Of a stretch of DNA of 64,000 bases, positions 53,387 to 63,373 are shown in pieces; position 1 is the stretch's first letter, and each line of letters begins with the position of its first letter. The position numbers were made by a program, and so were the translations under genes. The DNA comes from Pseudomonas viridiflava (lineage in GTDB: Bacteria; Pseudomonadota; Gammaproteobacteria; Pseudomonadales; Pseudomonadaceae), in NCBI RefSeq assembly GCF_900582625.1, contig NZ_UTIQ01000084.1, forward strand, positions 868,001 to 932,000. The letters are read 5' to 3'. The notes under the pieces were generated by a model. That model was not told where the DNA came from. It searched no databases and worked only from the letters and a program-made list of their open reading frames with translations.

Positions 53387-54613
53387 ATGGAAATGCGAGC
53401 AGATTTGGTAATAGTCGGGGCCGGTATGGTCGGCAGTGCGCTGGGTTTGGCGCTGCAACATAGCGGTCTGGATATTCTGCTGATCGATGGCAGTCCCCTG
53501 AGCGTTAAGCCTTTCGACCACACCGCCGCGTTCGAGCCTCGCGTCAGCGCGTTGTCCATGGCCAGCCAGCGCATTCTTGAGCGCGTCGGCGCCTGGTCCG
53601 GGATCGAAGCCCGGCGCAGCAGCCCTTACGGTGACATGCAGGTGTGGGACGGTTCCGGAACGGGCCAGATCCATTTCTCCGCAGCCAGCGTGCACGCCGA
53701 CGTGCTTGGCCATATCGTCGAAAACCGCGTGATTCAGGATGCGTTGCTTGAGTGCCTGCACGATGCCGATATTGGCTTGCTGGCCGATGCCCGCCTCGAA
53801 CAACTGCGCCATTCCGGCGACGATTGGCTGCTTACCCTGGCCGACGGCCGCATGGTCCGCACGCCGCTGGTTATCGCTGCTGACGGCGCCAATTCGGCGG
53901 TACGGCGGCTGGCCGGTTGCGCCACCCGAGAATGGAATTACCTGCACCATGCCATCGTCACCAGCGTGCGCTGCAGCCAGCCGCACCAACGCACCGCCTG
54001 GCAACGCTTCACCGATGACGGCCCGTTGGCCTTCTTGCCGCTGGCCCGTGACGGCGCGCTTGAACACTGGTGCTCCATCGTCTGGTCGACGACGCCGGAA
54101 CAAGCTGAACGCCTGATGGCGTTGGACGACGAAGCCTTCCGCACTGAACTTGGCAAAGCCTTCGAGTGGCGCTTGGGCGAGGTGCTGGAGGTTGATCCGC
54201 GTCTGTGCATTCCGCTGCGCCAGCGCCATGCCAAGCGATACGTGGAGCCCGGCTTGGCGCTGATCGGCGATGCCGCGCACACGATCCACCCGCTGGCGGG
54301 ACAGGGCGTCAACCTCGGTTTCCTCGACGCCGCCGTGCTGGCCGAAGTGCTGCTGCATGCGGTTGAGCGTGGCGAAAGCCTGGCCGATACGCGTGTGCTC
54401 AGCCGTTTCGAGCGCCGGCGCATGCCGCACAACCTGGCGATGATGGCGGCGATGGAAGGCTTCCAGCGCTTGTTCCAGGCCGATCCGCTGCCCCTGCGCT
54501 GGCTGCGCAACAGCGGTTTGAATCTGGTGGACGGCTTGGCCGAAGGCAAAGCGCTGTTCGTGCGCCAGGCGCTGGGGTTGTCCGGTGACCTTCCGGCGTT
54601 AGCCAAGGCCTGA
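53387..54613 (+). CDS. ubiI: Ubiquinone hydroxylase UbiI (VisC family)
   Basis: Second FAD monooxygenase of ubiquinone synthesis, C5-hydroxylation in E. coli. The 408 residues begin MEMRADLVIVGAGMVGSALG and have AADGANSAVRRLAG and IGDAAHTIHPLAGQGVNLGFLD. The family members UbiH, UbiF and UbiI are hard to separate by eye; VisC/UbiI is preferred by position after ubiH. A 47-bp gap follows ubiH, with no obvious terminator, so the genes are likely co-transcribed. The upstream ribosome site is weak. Confidence 0.87.
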   Translation: MEMRADLVIVGAGMVGSALGLALQHSGLDILLIDGSPLSVKPFDHTAAFEPRVSALSMASQRILERVGAWSGIEARRSSPYGDMQVWDGSGTGQIHFSAASVHADVLGHIVENRVIQDALLECLHDADIGLLADARLEQLRHSGDDWLLTLADGRMVRTPLVIAADGANSAVRRLAGCATREWNYLHHAIVTSVRCSQPHQRTAWQRFTDDGPLAFLPLARDGALEHWCSIVWSTTPEQAERLMALDDEAFRTELGKAFEWRLGEVLEVDPRLCIPLRQRHAKRYVEPGLALIGDAAHTIHPLAGQGVNLGFLDAAVLAEVLLHAVERGESLADTRVLSRFERRRMPHNLAMMAAMEGFQRLFQADPLPLRWLRNSGLNLVDGLAEGKALFVRQALGLSGDLPALAKA

Positions 54614-54719
54614 GGCGGCATAGCGGCGCCTCGCAACATTCCGACACACGTCGATCGCCGGTCGCCAACTGAGGTTAACTATCATTTGCGACCTTCTGGT
54701 TTTTACGAGGACGTTGTCC

Positions 54720-55718
54720 GTGCAGATTCGCCGCACCTGTTTTTCTCTGCTGGTACTGATGGCCGCAGCGACCGCGCAAGCCGCCGACGAAGTGGTGGTG
54801 TATTCCTCCCGTATCGATGAACTGATCAAACCGGTCTTCGACGCGTACACCGCCAAAACCGGTGTGAAGGTCAAGTTCATCACCGACAAGGAAGCGCCGC
54901 TGATGCAGCGCATCAAGGCCGAAGGTAGCAACGCCACCGCTGATCTCCTACTCACTGTCGATGCCGGCAACCTCTGGCAGGCCGAGAACATGGGCATTTT
55001 GCAGCCCTTCGACTCGCCGGTTATCGACGCCAATATTCCCAGCCAATACCGTTCTTCCACCGACAGCTGGACCGGCCTGTCGCTGCGCGCGCGCACCATC
55101 GCCTACGCCACTGACCGGGTGAAGCCCGAAGAGCTTTCCACCTACGAAGCGCTGGCGGGCAAAGAGTGGGAAGGGCGTCTGTGCCTGCGCACGGCGAAAA
55201 AGGTCTACAACCAATCGCTGACCGCCACGCTGATCGAAACCCATGGCGCGGCCAAAACCGAAGAAATTCTCAAGGGCTGGGTGAACAACCTGTCCACCGA
55301 CGTGTTCTCCGATGACATCGCCGTGCTGCAAGCCATCAATGCCGGGCAGTGCGATGTCGGCATCGTCAACACCTACTACTACGGCCGCCTGCACAAGCAA
55401 GACCCGAGTCTGGCCGTGAAGCTGTTCTGGCCGAACCAGGGCGACCGTGGCGTGCACGTCAATTTGTCCGGCATTGGCCTGACCCAGCACGCGCCGCACC
55501 CGGCTGCCGCCAAGGCGCTGGTTGAGTGGATGACGGGCCCCGAAGCGCAGGCGATTTTTGCCGGTGTGAACCAGGAATACCCGGCCAATCCCAGCGTGAA
55601 ACCGTCGGATGAAGTGGCGAGTTGGGGAGCGTTCAAGGCCGATACCATTCCGGTTGAGGTCGCCGGAAAGCGCCAGGCCGAAGCCATTAAGTTGATGGAC
55701 CGCGCTGGCTGGTATTAA
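54720..55718 (+). CDS. Periplasmic iron(III)-binding protein of an ABC importer
   Basis: Ferric-ion binding lipobox-free periplasmic protein of the FbpA/FutA type, 332 residues. Signal peptide [21 protein letters not shown], then [21 protein letters not shown], the usual opening of this family, and [12 protein letters not shown], with adjacent tyrosines that bind iron in family members. The GTG start at 54720 is preferred because GAGG lies nine bases upstream and the TTG two codons earlier is too close. It is followed by a hairpin and then a permease gene; no ATPase gene is present in the window. Confidence 0.9.
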   Translation: MQIRRTCFSLLVLMAAATAQAADEVVVYSSRIDELIKPVFDAYTAKTGVKVKFITDKEAPLMQRIKAEGSNATADLLLTVDAGNLWQAENMGILQPFDSPVIDANIPSQYRSSTDSWTGLSLRARTIAYATDRVKPEELSTYEALAGKEWEGRLCLRTAKKVYNQSLTATLIETHGAAKTEEILKGWVNNLSTDVFSDDIAVLQAINAGQCDVGIVNTYYYGRLHKQDPSLAVKLFWPNQGDRGVHVNLSGIGLTQHAPHPAAAKALVEWMTGPEAQAIFAGVNQEYPANPSVKPSDEVASWGAFKADTIPVEVAGKRQAEAIKLMDRAGWY

Positions 55719-55722
55719 ACGC

Positions 55723-55784
55723 ATCGCGGCTAAAGCCGCTCCTACAGGGTTTGCGTCGTCTGTAGGAGCGGCTTTAGCCGCGAT
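55723..55784. repeat. REP-like perfect inverted repeat
   Basis: Arms of 25 bp: ATCGCGGCTAAAGCCGCTCC (from 55723) with its exact reverse complement at 55760-55784, around a 12-base loop. The core with GCTCCTACAG is a well-known Pseudomonas dispersed repeat type. It lies between the binding protein and the permease and could lower read-through or protect the upstream mRNA. Confidence 0.9.
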
Positions 55785-55834
55785 CTCTGCAAACGTATAG
55801 TTGCGCCCTTACTCCATTCCAACCAGGCTCACCC

Positions 55835-57448
55835 GTGGTTCACCAACGTCGCTGGTACCTCATCTCTTTCGCCATCGCCGCGCTGGTGTTGTTGCCGCTC
55901 TCCGTTCTGCTGCTGTCATGGCAAACCATTGACCACGAAATCTGGGCCCACCTCTGGGATACCCAGATGCCACGCCTGCTCGGCAACACGCTGGTGCTGG
56001 TCATCGGCGTTGGCGTTGGCGTCACGCTGCTCGGCGTGAGTCTGGCCTGGCTCACCAGCCTGTGCGAATTTCCCGGTCGACGCTGGCTCGACTGGGCGCT
56101 GATGCTACCGTTTGCCATTCCCGCTTACGTCCTGGCCTTTGTGTTCGTCGGCTTGCTGGATTTCGCCGGGCCGCTGCAAACGCTGTTGCGCGAGTGGTTC
56201 GGCACCGGTGTGCGCTTGCCGCGCGTGCGCTCCACCGGTGGCGTGATTGTGGTGCTGGTGCTGGTTTTCTATCCCTACGTTTACCTGCTCGCGCGCAGCG
56301 CGTTTCTGGCTCAGGGCAAAGGACTGATGGAGGCCGCGCGCATCCTCGGGCAAACGCCGTGGCAAGCGTTCTGGCGGGTGGCGATGCCTATGGCGCGGCC
56401 GGCGATTGGTGCGGGCATCGCCTTGGCGTTGATGGAAACCCTGGCGGATTTCGGCGCCGTGTCGGTGTTCAATTTCGACACCTTCACCACGGCCATTTAC
56501 AAAACCTGGTACGGCTTTTACAGCCTGGCCAGCGCCACGCAACTTGCCAGCCTGTTGCTGCTGGCGGTGATGCTGGTGGTGTACGGCGAACGCCGCGCCC
56601 GGGGCGCCAGCCGGCCGGCCAGCGAGCGGCCGCGCGGGTTTGCGCTGTATCACCTGCGCGGCTGGAAGGCGCTGGCGGCCAGTACGTGGTGTGGATTGGT
56701 GTTCGCCTGTGCGTTTGTGGTGCCGCTGGTGCAACTGATGGTTTGGTGCTGGCAGCGCGGGCGCTTCGACCTCGACGAGCGCTACATCGGCCTGATTCTC
56801 CACACGCTCTACTTGGGCGCTATCGCTGCGGCGGTGACGGTCGCTGCGGCGCTGCTGCTGGTGTTCGCTCGGCGCCTGGTACCGACGCGGCCAATCCGCA
56901 GCGCCGTGAGCCTGGCCAATCTCGGTTACGCCTTGCCCGGCTCGGTGCTCGCCGTGTCAATCATGCTGGTGTTCAGCTACCTGGACCGCGCGTGGGTGGT
57001 GCCGTTGTCGGCCTGGCTGGGCGGTGCCGGTAAACCGTTGCTGTTGGGCAGTTTGTCGGCGCTGGTACTGGCCTATCTCATCCGTTTTATTACCGTGGCG
57101 TACGGGCCGCTCGAAGGCGCACTGGCGCGCATTCGTCCGTCGCTGCCAGAAGCGTCTCGCAGCCTGGGCGTGTCCGGTTATGGGTTGTTCTTCCGCGTTT
57201 ACTTGCCGCTGCTGGTGCCGGGTGCGCTGAGCGCGGCGCTATTGGTTTTTGTCGATGTGTTGAAAGAAATGCCCGCCACCTTGCTGATGCGCCCGTTCGG
57301 CTGGGACACCCTCGCCGTGCGTATATTCGAGATGACCAGCGAAGGCGAATGGGCGCGTGCCGCATTGCCTGCGCTGACGCTGGTACTGGTCGGCCTGCTG
57401 CCGGTGATCGGCCTGATCCGTCGTTCAGCGCGCCGCTTCGGGCATTGA
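55835..57448 (+). CDS. Iron(III) ABC transporter permease, two-domain
   Basis: Inner-membrane permease of the FbpB type, 537 residues with two fused halves of about six membrane segments each. Each half has its own EAA loop for contact with the ATPase: LMEAARILGQTPWQAFWRVAMP near residue 170 and LPEASRSLGVSGYGLFFRVY near 430. The start is GTG at 55835, with AGG eight bases before it. It is the partner of the adjacent binding protein. The ATPase must come from elsewhere in the genome. Confidence 0.91.
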   Translation: MVHQRRWYLISFAIAALVLLPLSVLLLSWQTIDHEIWAHLWDTQMPRLLGNTLVLVIGVGVGVTLLGVSLAWLTSLCEFPGRRWLDWALMLPFAIPAYVLAFVFVGLLDFAGPLQTLLREWFGTGVRLPRVRSTGGVIVVLVLVFYPYVYLLARSAFLAQGKGLMEAARILGQTPWQAFWRVAMPMARPAIGAGIALALMETLADFGAVSVFNFDTFTTAIYKTWYGFYSLASATQLASLLLLAVMLVVYGERRARGASRPASERPRGFALYHLRGWKALAASTWCGLVFACAFVVPLVQLMVWCWQRGRFDLDERYIGLILHTLYLGAIAAAVTVAAALLLVFARRLVPTRPIRSAVSLANLGYALPGSVLAVSIMLVFSYLDRAWVVPLSAWLGGAGKPLLLGSLSALVLAYLIRFITVAYGPLEGALARIRPSLPEASRSLGVSGYGLFFRVYLPLLVPGALSAALLVFVDVLKEMPATLLMRPFGWDTLAVRIFEMTSEGEWARAALPALTLVLVGLLPVIGLIRRSARRFGH

Positions 57449-57626
57449 ACGGCTGGTCTGTAAGGCGTGTGTGCAGGCGGGAGTCTTGCGGCTACAATGC
57501 GCGCCATTCGGTGTAGGACGTCATCCAGACCGTCGTGTTGAAACCTCGTGCAAGTGCCTGTTTCTGTAGGCTCAGCCGCGTTTCACGCTTCGCCCACACC
57601 TTCGCCAAGCCCGGAAGGAGAAACCC

Positions 57627-58709
57627 ATGGGACAGCGCACGCCCCTCTATGATCTGCACCTTGCATTGGGTGCCAAGATGGTCGATTTCGGTGGTTGGGA
57701 TATGCCGCTGCACTACGGCTCGCAAGTTGAGGAGCACCATGAAGTGCGTCGCGACTGCGGCGTCTTCGATGTGTCGCACATGACGGTGGTCGACGTCAGC
57801 GGCGCCCAGGCCAAGGCCTATCTTCAGCACTTGCTGGCCAACGATGTCGAGCGCCTGCAAGACCTCGGTAAAGCCCTCTACAGCGCCATGCTCAACCATG
57901 AGGGCGGCGTGATCGACGACCTGATCGTCTACCTCACCGCTGACGGCTACCGCGTGGTGGTCAACGCCGCCACCCGCGACAAAGACATCGCCTGGATGCA
58001 AGCGCAAACCGCTGGCTTCGACGTGCGGCTCAACGAGCGCAGCGAACTGGCGATGTTGGCGATTCAAGGCCCCCACGCCCGCGCCAAGGTGGCGGAGCTG
58101 GTGTCTTCCAGCCGCGCCACGTTGATTGCCGACCTCAAACCGTTCCAGGGCTTCGCCGATGGCGAATGGTTTATCGCGCGCACCGGCTATACCGGTGAAG
58201 ACGGCCTGGAAATTGTGTTGCCGGTCGAGGACGCGTCGAGCTTCTTCAACGAACTGGTCGGCGCCGGCATCGCCCCGATTGGCTTGGGTGCACGGGACAC
58301 GCTGCGCCTGGAAGCGGGCATGAATCTCTATGGTCAGGACATGGACGAAAGCGTTTCGCCCCTGGCCGCCAACATGGCCTGGACCATCGCCTGGGAACCG
58401 ACCACTCGCCAGTTCGTCGGCCGTGAGGCGTTGCAAGCCCAGCGCGACGCCGGCGACCAGCCCAAACTGGTGGGCCTGGTGCTTGAGGAGCGTGGCGTGT
58501 TACGTGCTCATCAAGTGGTGCGGGTCGAAGGCGTTGGCGAGGGCGAAATCACCAGCGGCAGCTTTTCGCCTACGCTGGGGAAATCCATTGCCCTGGCGCG
58601 GGTTCCGGCGAGCACTGGCGAACGAGCCGAGGTGGAAATTCGCGGCAAGTGGTATCCCGTGCGGGTGGTTCGGCCTAATTTCGTGCGCCACGGCAAGGCG
58701 TTGATCTGA
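57627..58709 (+). CDS. gcvT: Glycine cleavage system T protein (aminomethyltransferase)
   Basis: Transfers the methylene group from the lipoyl H protein to tetrahydrofolate. The 360 residues have [20 protein letters not shown] at the start, [14 protein letters not shown], and [23 protein letters not shown] near residue 235, all typical. GGAAGGAG precedes the ATG. The 178 bp upstream hold the promoter and no glycine riboswitch that I can see. gcvH follows at 97 bp; gcvP is not in the window. Confidence 0.95.
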   Translation: MGQRTPLYDLHLALGAKMVDFGGWDMPLHYGSQVEEHHEVRRDCGVFDVSHMTVVDVSGAQAKAYLQHLLANDVERLQDLGKALYSAMLNHEGGVIDDLIVYLTADGYRVVVNAATRDKDIAWMQAQTAGFDVRLNERSELAMLAIQGPHARAKVAELVSSSRATLIADLKPFQGFADGEWFIARTGYTGEDGLEIVLPVEDASSFFNELVGAGIAPIGLGARDTLRLEAGMNLYGQDMDESVSPLAANMAWTIAWEPTTRQFVGREALQAQRDAGDQPKLVGLVLEERGVLRAHQVVRVEGVGEGEITSGSFSPTLGKSIALARVPASTGERAEVEIRGKWYPVRVVRPNFVRHGKALI

Positions 58710-58806
58710 TCGGTTGTGATGCAGTGCTACGCCAGTTTCGGCGACGCGCCACAACCTGCTAAATTTTCCAGGCGGACGTTCCGCCTCCCGACTTGAGGAC
58801 CAAGAC

Positions 58807-59196
58807 ATGAGCAATATCCCCAGCGACCTGCGTTACGCCGCCAGCCACGAATGGGCCCGCCTTGAAGCCGATGGCAGCGTGACCGTGGGCATCTCCGACC
58901 ACGCGCAGGAAGCGCTGGGCGACGTGGTATTCGTCGAGCTGCCGGAAGTCGGCAAGCAACTGGCCGCAGGCCAAGAAGCCGGTGTAGTGGAATCGGTTAA
59001 AGCCGCCTCCGACATCTACTCGCCGGTCAGTGGCACCGTCACCGCCGTTAACGACGCCCTGGCCGACGCGCCAGAAAGCGTGAATGGCGACCCCTACGGC
59101 ACTTGGTTCTACAAGCTGCAGCCGAGCGATGTGAGCGAATTGGACAAGCTGCTCGATGCGGGCGCTTACCAAGCTGTCGCCGACGCTGACGCTTAA
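58807..59196 (+). CDS. gcvH: Glycine cleavage system H protein
   Basis: Lipoyl-bearing carrier protein of the glycine cleavage system. The 129 residues place the lipoyl-lysine at Lys65 in [17 protein letters not shown], followed by the family's [16 protein letters not shown]. The ACTTGAGGACCAAGAC ribosome site precedes the ATG. It is transcribed with gcvT and ended by a strong terminator 17 bp past the stop. Confidence 0.96.
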   Translation: MSNIPSDLRYAASHEWARLEADGSVTVGISDHAQEALGDVVFVELPEVGKQLAAGQEAGVVESVKAASDIYSPVSGTVTAVNDALADAPESVNGDPYGTWFYKLQPSDVSELDKLLDAGAYQAVADADA

Positions 59197-59212
59197 GCGA
59201 TCCGCGCTATGC

Positions 59213-59242
59213 AAAAAGCCCCGACATGGTCGGGGCTTTTTT
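59213..59242 (+). terminator. Rho-independent terminator after gcvH
   Basis: AAAAAGCCCCGAC, loop ATG, GTCGGGGCTTTTTT. Strong GC stem with a six-base T-tract; also A-rich on the other side, so it may serve both strands. Confidence 0.93.
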
Positions 59243-59290
59243 GTGTGTGGCTTATGTTGGGCTTCGCGTTGCTCAACAAATCCAAACGGC

Positions 59291-59515
59291 TTACTCGTCC
59301 TTGAGCTGAAGCCTTGACAGCAACCCCAGCAGCAACACGTTGAAGATGATCAGCAAGCCGGTGCTAAAGGCGCTCAGCAATTGCCAAACGGCGGTTGGCA
59401 GATACGTCAAAATGTCGAGGCCGATCAGTGACACCAAACGGTCGGTGAACCAGATGGCGTTCACAGCAATGATCAGGATCAGAATGACCTTGAGGGTCGG
59501 GATGGGATTGCCCAT
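59291..59515 (-). CDS. Small two-segment membrane protein
   Basis: A 74-residue protein with two hydrophobic segments: TLKVILILIIAVNAIWF (about 8-24) and AVWQLLSAFSTGLLIIFNVLLLGLL (about 42-66), joined by a polar loop and ending RLQLKDE. Unknown function; not recognised beyond being membrane-bound. AAGGA lies nine bases ahead of the ATG. It is convergent with gcvH, past the terminator, and follows the DUF2388 gene in the same direction with 92 bp between. Confidence 0.72.
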   Translation of the reverse strand: MGNPIPTLKVILILIIAVNAIWFTDRLVSLIGLDILTYLPTAVWQLLSAFSTGLLIIFNVLLLGLLSRLQLKDE

Positions 59516-59607
59516 GGCAACGGTCCTTGTCGATAGAAGTGAAGCGCGATGCTCGCATATTCACCGCGTCCGCAACCGGACGCGGTAGGCAATCCAGCCC
59601 TATCAGC

Positions 59608-59928
59608 TTACTGCGCGCTGCTTGCCGGTTCGGCAGTCAGAATGGCCTGGGCCAATTCGTCGTCCGAGGCTTTCAGGCCTGGGTGCTCAGCACGCACTCT
59701 CTGCAGTGCTGCTTCCAGGTACGGGCCACGGATGGCACCGTTGCTGGCGATGTAGCTGCCGGCGTCTTCCTGGGCGTTAACGATCACTTTGTGGTCGTCG
59801 CGCGAGGTCAGATAAAACGAGCCGGTGGTGGCGCCAGATGACAGCACATTGCGCCAGAACGTGTCGGCCGTGGCCGAAGCAACCGGGACGATCAGCAACA
59901 AGGACGCAATAGCGAGTTTGCGGTGCAT
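59608..59928 (-). CDS. DUF2388-like small exported protein
   Basis: A 106-residue exported protein similar to the Pseudomonas family DUF2388 (TIGR02448), function unknown. It has a signal peptide (MHRKLAIASLLLIVPVASATA) and the family pattern: SSGATTGSFYLTSRDDHKVIVNAQEDAGSYIASNGAIRGPYLEAALQRVR, seen here across residues about 30-80. AGGAG lies eight bases before the start. In other pseudomonads several paralogues occur together; only one is seen here. Confidence 0.85.
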   Translation of the reverse strand: MHRKLAIASLLLIVPVASATADTFWRNVLSSGATTGSFYLTSRDDHKVIVNAQEDAGSYIASNGAIRGPYLEAALQRVRAEHPGLKASDDELAQAILTAEPASSAQ

Positions 59929-60032
59929 GGTGGTTCTCCTGCGATAACTGGCTGATAACGCGTGGGTGTGTGGAGCCTGAAGTTACGACTCCAAGCCCAA
60001 CGCGCGAGTTCCAATTGCTTCGCAGCGAGCGT

Positions 60033-60482
60033 TCAGGCGCAGGCTTTTATTTTCAGCACCACGCCGTCCTGGCCGACTACTTCCACCGGTGTACCGACGG
60101 GCAAGTCAGGCCCGCTCACCAGCCACAGTGTGTCGCCTGCTTTGATCTTGCCGCGTCCCCCGACGATGGCCTCATGCAGCGCAAACGTACGGCCGAGAAA
60201 TTCCTGGCCGCGTTGGTTCAAGCCCGATTGCTGTGAGGTTTTATTGCCAGCACGCAGCCGTTGCCACCAGAGCACGGCGGTGGCCAGCGAAAGCACGGCA
60301 AACAGCAGAAATTGCCACGGCCACGGCAAGGCCGGGAACAGGTAACTGATGACACCGACCGCCGCAGCGGCCATGCCCGTCCAGAGCAAATAACCGCCAG
60401 CGCCGAACACTTCCAGAATCAGCAGCAAGGTGCCCAGCGCGAGCCAGTCCCAGAAGGACAGGTGTTGTAGAAAATCCATCAT
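60033..60482 (-). CDS. NfeD family membrane protein
   Basis: A 149-residue NfeD (short form) protein, usually paired with a stomatin-type SPFH protein in membrane microdomains. The first three segments (residues about 13-100) are membrane-spanning (WDWLALGTLLLILEVFGAGGYLLWTG...) and the C-terminal soluble part is the OB-fold-like domain GRTFALHEAIVGGRGKIKAGDTLWLVSGPDL. The start at 60482 begins MMDFLQHLSFWDW; the frame is open upstream into the SPFH gene, 14 bp away. The pairing supports co-translation. Confidence 0.88.
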   Translation of the reverse strand: MMDFLQHLSFWDWLALGTLLLILEVFGAGGYLLWTGMAAAAVGVISYLFPALPWPWQFLLFAVLSLATAVLWWQRLRAGNKTSQQSGLNQRGQEFLGRTFALHEAIVGGRGKIKAGDTLWLVSGPDLPVGTPVEVVGQDGVVLKIKACA

Positions 60483-60495
60483 CTGACGCGCGTCC

Positions 60496-61422
60496 TCAGG
60501 CCTTTTTATTGTTTTGATCAAACGTGGCTTTGACGATTTCGCCAATACCGCCGATCGCGCCGATCACCTGGCTCGCTTCCAGCGGCATCAGGATCACCTT
60601 GCTGTTGTTGGCCGAGGCCAGCTTGCCCAAGGCATCGACGTACTTTTGCGCAACGAAATAGTTGATGGCCTGCACGTTGCCGGTGGCGATGGCCTCGGAT
60701 ACCACTTGCGTGGCCCGCGCTTCCGCTTCGGCCTGACGCTCACGCGCTTCAGACTCCAGAAACGCGGCTTGGCGTTCGCCTTCGGCCTCAAGAATTTGCG
60801 CCTGTTTTTTCCCTTCGGCGGTCAGAATCGCCGCGGCGCGCAGGCCTTCGGCTTCCAAAATTTGCGCGCGCTTTACCCGCTCGGCTTTCATTTGCCCGGA
60901 CATGGCGGCCATAAGGTCGGCGGGTGGGCTGATGTCTTTGATTTCGATGCGGGTGATCTTGATGCCCCACGGCGCCGTGGCCTCGTCGACGGTGCGCAGC
61001 AGGCGTTCGTTGATCACGTCGCGTTGGCCGAGCATGGCGTCCAGCTCCATGGAGCCGAGTACGGTGCGAATGTTGGTTTGCAGCAGGTTGCGGATGGCGT
61101 GTTCGAGGTTGTTGACCTCGTAAGCCGCCTGGGCGGTGTTCACCACTTGGAAGAAGCACACGGCATCGATTTGCACTGTGGCGTTGTCCGAGGTGATGAC
61201 TTCCTGCGGCGGAATATCCAGCACGTTTTCCATCACGTTGATGCGCCGCCCGATGCGGTCCATCACCGGCACGATAATGTTCAGGCCCGGGCGCAGCGTG
61301 TTGGTGTAGCGACCAAAGCGCTCCACCGTCCACTCGAAGCCTTGCGGCACCACTTTGAAACCCATGAAAAGAATGGCGACCGCGAGGCCGACGAAGAGGA
61401 AAAGCACACTGCCGATTTGCAT
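60496..61422 (-). CDS. SPFH/stomatin family protein (QmcA-like)
   Basis: A 308-residue membrane-anchored SPFH (Band 7) scaffold protein. One N-terminal membrane segment ([20 protein letters not shown]), then the SPFH domain (about 25-200, [20 protein letters not shown] and [20 protein letters not shown]), and an Ala/Glu-rich coiled coil ([30 protein letters not shown]). It resembles E. coli QmcA. Forms ring assemblies in homologues; specific role unknown. It is upstream of nfeD in the same direction. Confidence 0.92.
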   Translation of the reverse strand: MQIGSVLFLFVGLAVAILFMGFKVVPQGFEWTVERFGRYTNTLRPGLNIIVPVMDRIGRRINVMENVLDIPPQEVITSDNATVQIDAVCFFQVVNTAQAAYEVNNLEHAIRNLLQTNIRTVLGSMELDAMLGQRDVINERLLRTVDEATAPWGIKITRIEIKDISPPADLMAAMSGQMKAERVKRAQILEAEGLRAAAILTAEGKKQAQILEAEGERQAAFLESEARERQAEAEARATQVVSEAIATGNVQAINYFVAQKYVDALGKLASANNSKVILMPLEASQVIGAIGGIGEIVKATFDQNNKKA

Positions 61423-61464
61423 AACGGATCCTTGTTGTTGGGGGGTGATGTTCCGCGTCGAACC

Positions 61465-63249
61465 TTACTTTTGTTCACTCTGCGGCGTCACCCGCAACAC
61501 TTCCTCGATGGTGGTGAGCCCGGCCGCAACCTTCTGTGCGCCGGAGAGACGCAAACTGCGCATTCCCTCTTTAAACGCCTGGCGACGCAGCGACAGCAAA
61601 TCGGTGTCGGCGCTGATAAAGGGTTTCAGGCTGTCGCTCAGTTGCATGATTTCGTACACGCCCGCACGGCCACGGTAGCCGGTGTCGCGGCATTCCAGAC
61701 AACCGACGGCCTTGTGCGCCCCGGTGGGTAGCGGCGCGCTCCAGGGGCGTGTCAGTGATTGCCAGTCTTCTTCACTGATCTCGACCGGCTCTTTGCAGTG
61801 CGGACACAGCGTTCGCACCAGGCGCTGTGCCATCACGCCCAGCAACGTGGCCTTGAGCAGGTAATACGGCACGCCCAATTCCAGCAAGCGCGTAATCGCG
61901 CTCGGCGCGTCGTTGGTGTGCAAGGTGGACAGCACCAAGTGGCCGGTGAGCGCGGCCTGGATGGCCATTTCGGCGGTTTCCAGGTCGCGAATCTCGCCGA
62001 CCATGATGATGTCCGGGTCTTGCCGCATGAGCGCGCGCACGCCGCTGGCGAACGTGAGGTCGATGTTGTGCTGCACCTGCATCTGGTTGAAGGCCGGCTC
62101 GATCATCTCGATCGGGTCTTCGATGGTGCACAGGTTCACTTCGGAGGTGGCGAGCTTTTTCAGCGACGTATACAGCGTGGTGGTTTTGCCCGAACCGGTG
62201 GGGCCGGTGACCAGGATGATGCCGTTGGGTTGGCCGGTCATTTCCAGCCAGCGGCGCAAGTCATCCGGCGAAAAACCGAGTTGGTCGAAGTTCTTCAGCA
62301 GCACTTCCGGGTCGAAAATCCGCATCACCATCTTTTCGCCGAACGCGGTGGGCAGCGTCGACAGGCGCAGCTCCACTTCGCCGCCGTCCGGGGTCTTGGT
62401 CTTCACCCGGCCGTCCTGCGGTTTGCGTTTTTCTGCCACGTTCATGCGGCCCAGGGTTTTCAGGCGGCTGACGATGGCCATCGTCACCTGTGGCGGGAAT
62501 TGATAAACGTTGTGCAGCACGCCGTCGATGCGAAAGCGCACGGTGCCTTGCTCGCGGCGCGGCTCGATATGAATGTCGCTGGCGCGCTGCTGATAGGCGT
62601 ACTGGAACAGCCAGTCGACGATATTGACGATGTGCGAGTCGTTGGCGTCCGGCTCCTGATCGCTGGCGCCGAGGTTGAGCAATTGTTCGAAGTTGCCAAT
62701 GTTGGTGCTTTTGGTGTCGACAGCCGAGGCGCCGCTGACCGACTTGGCCAGGCGGAAAAACTCCACGGTGAAGCGCTGGATATCTGCCGGATTGGCCACC
62801 ACGCGCTTGATCGGGCGCTTGAGCACGTGGGTCAGGTTGGCTTCCCAACTGGCCACAAACGGCTGGGCACTGGCGATGGTGACGGCTTCGTTATCCGCCG
62901 CCACGGCGAGAATTTTATGTCGCTGGGCGAAGGCATACGACATCAGCGGCGTGACCGCAGCCACGTTGATCTTCAGCGGGTCGATGCGCAAATACGGCTG
63001 GCCAGCGAGGGCGGCCAGCCAGATGGTCAAGCTTTCGAGGTCGAGCTTTTTGCCGGGGCGGGTGAGGTCGTCGACTTGCTGCGCGGCAATGAATTCGAGG
63101 GGATGCAGTTGCGTGTTGCTGGAGCTGCGGCGAATCGCCATTAACTGCTCGGCGGTGTCTTGGCCGACGCGGCCTTGGGCCACCAGCTCGCGCAGCAGAT
63201 CATTGAGATCCAGCGTGCGATCCTGAGCCTGAGAAGCGAAGGCAGACAT
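61465..63249 (-). CDS. GspE/PilB-type secretion ATPase
   Basis: Hexameric ATPase of type II secretion or pilus type, 594 residues. N-terminal T2SSE domain (1 to about 180), then Walker A GPTGSGKT at 349-356, Asp/His boxes, Walker B DPDIIMVGEIRDLETAE (411-427) and the four-Cys zinc site CPHC (482, 485) and CLEC (517, 520). No gspF, pilC or other pilus or secretion genes are near, so its partner machinery is elsewhere or it is an orphan. GAGTTTGC precedes the start, a weak site. Similar orphan ATPases are known in Pseudomonas. Confidence 0.9.
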   Translation of the reverse strand: MSAFASQAQDRTLDLNDLLRELVAQGRVGQDTAEQLMAIRRSSSNTQLHPLEFIAAQQVDDLTRPGKKLDLESLTIWLAALAGQPYLRIDPLKINVAAVTPLMSYAFAQRHKILAVAADNEAVTIASAQPFVASWEANLTHVLKRPIKRVVANPADIQRFTVEFFRLAKSVSGASAVDTKSTNIGNFEQLLNLGASDQEPDANDSHIVNIVDWLFQYAYQQRASDIHIEPRREQGTVRFRIDGVLHNVYQFPPQVTMAIVSRLKTLGRMNVAEKRKPQDGRVKTKTPDGGEVELRLSTLPTAFGEKMVMRIFDPEVLLKNFDQLGFSPDDLRRWLEMTGQPNGIILVTGPTGSGKTTTLYTSLKKLATSEVNLCTIEDPIEMIEPAFNQMQVQHNIDLTFASGVRALMRQDPDIIMVGEIRDLETAEMAIQAALTGHLVLSTLHTNDAPSAITRLLELGVPYYLLKATLLGVMAQRLVRTLCPHCKEPVEISEEDWQSLTRPWSAPLPTGAHKAVGCLECRDTGYRGRAGVYEIMQLSDSLKPFISADTDLLSLRRQAFKEGMRSLRLSGAQKVAAGLTTIEEVLRVTPQSEQK

Positions 63250-63373
63250 GCAAACTCCTGTTAAACGCGGTGCCGGGGTAGATCAAGAATAGTCGCAAGC
63301 ATGCCCGAATGCGTGGGCTGGCGCCAAACCGAGTCCACAGGTTTTGCGCGCTATTGGCATTTGCAGGGAAGAG

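Noticed and set aside
57449..57626. Possible glycine riboswitch before gcvT
   Set aside because: No tandem aptamer-like conserved sequences or expression platform could be recognised in the 178 bp.
61759..63144. 461-codon plus-strand frame opposite the GspE-type gene
   Set aside because: Antisense shadow; the minus-strand gene has intact Walker and zinc motifs.
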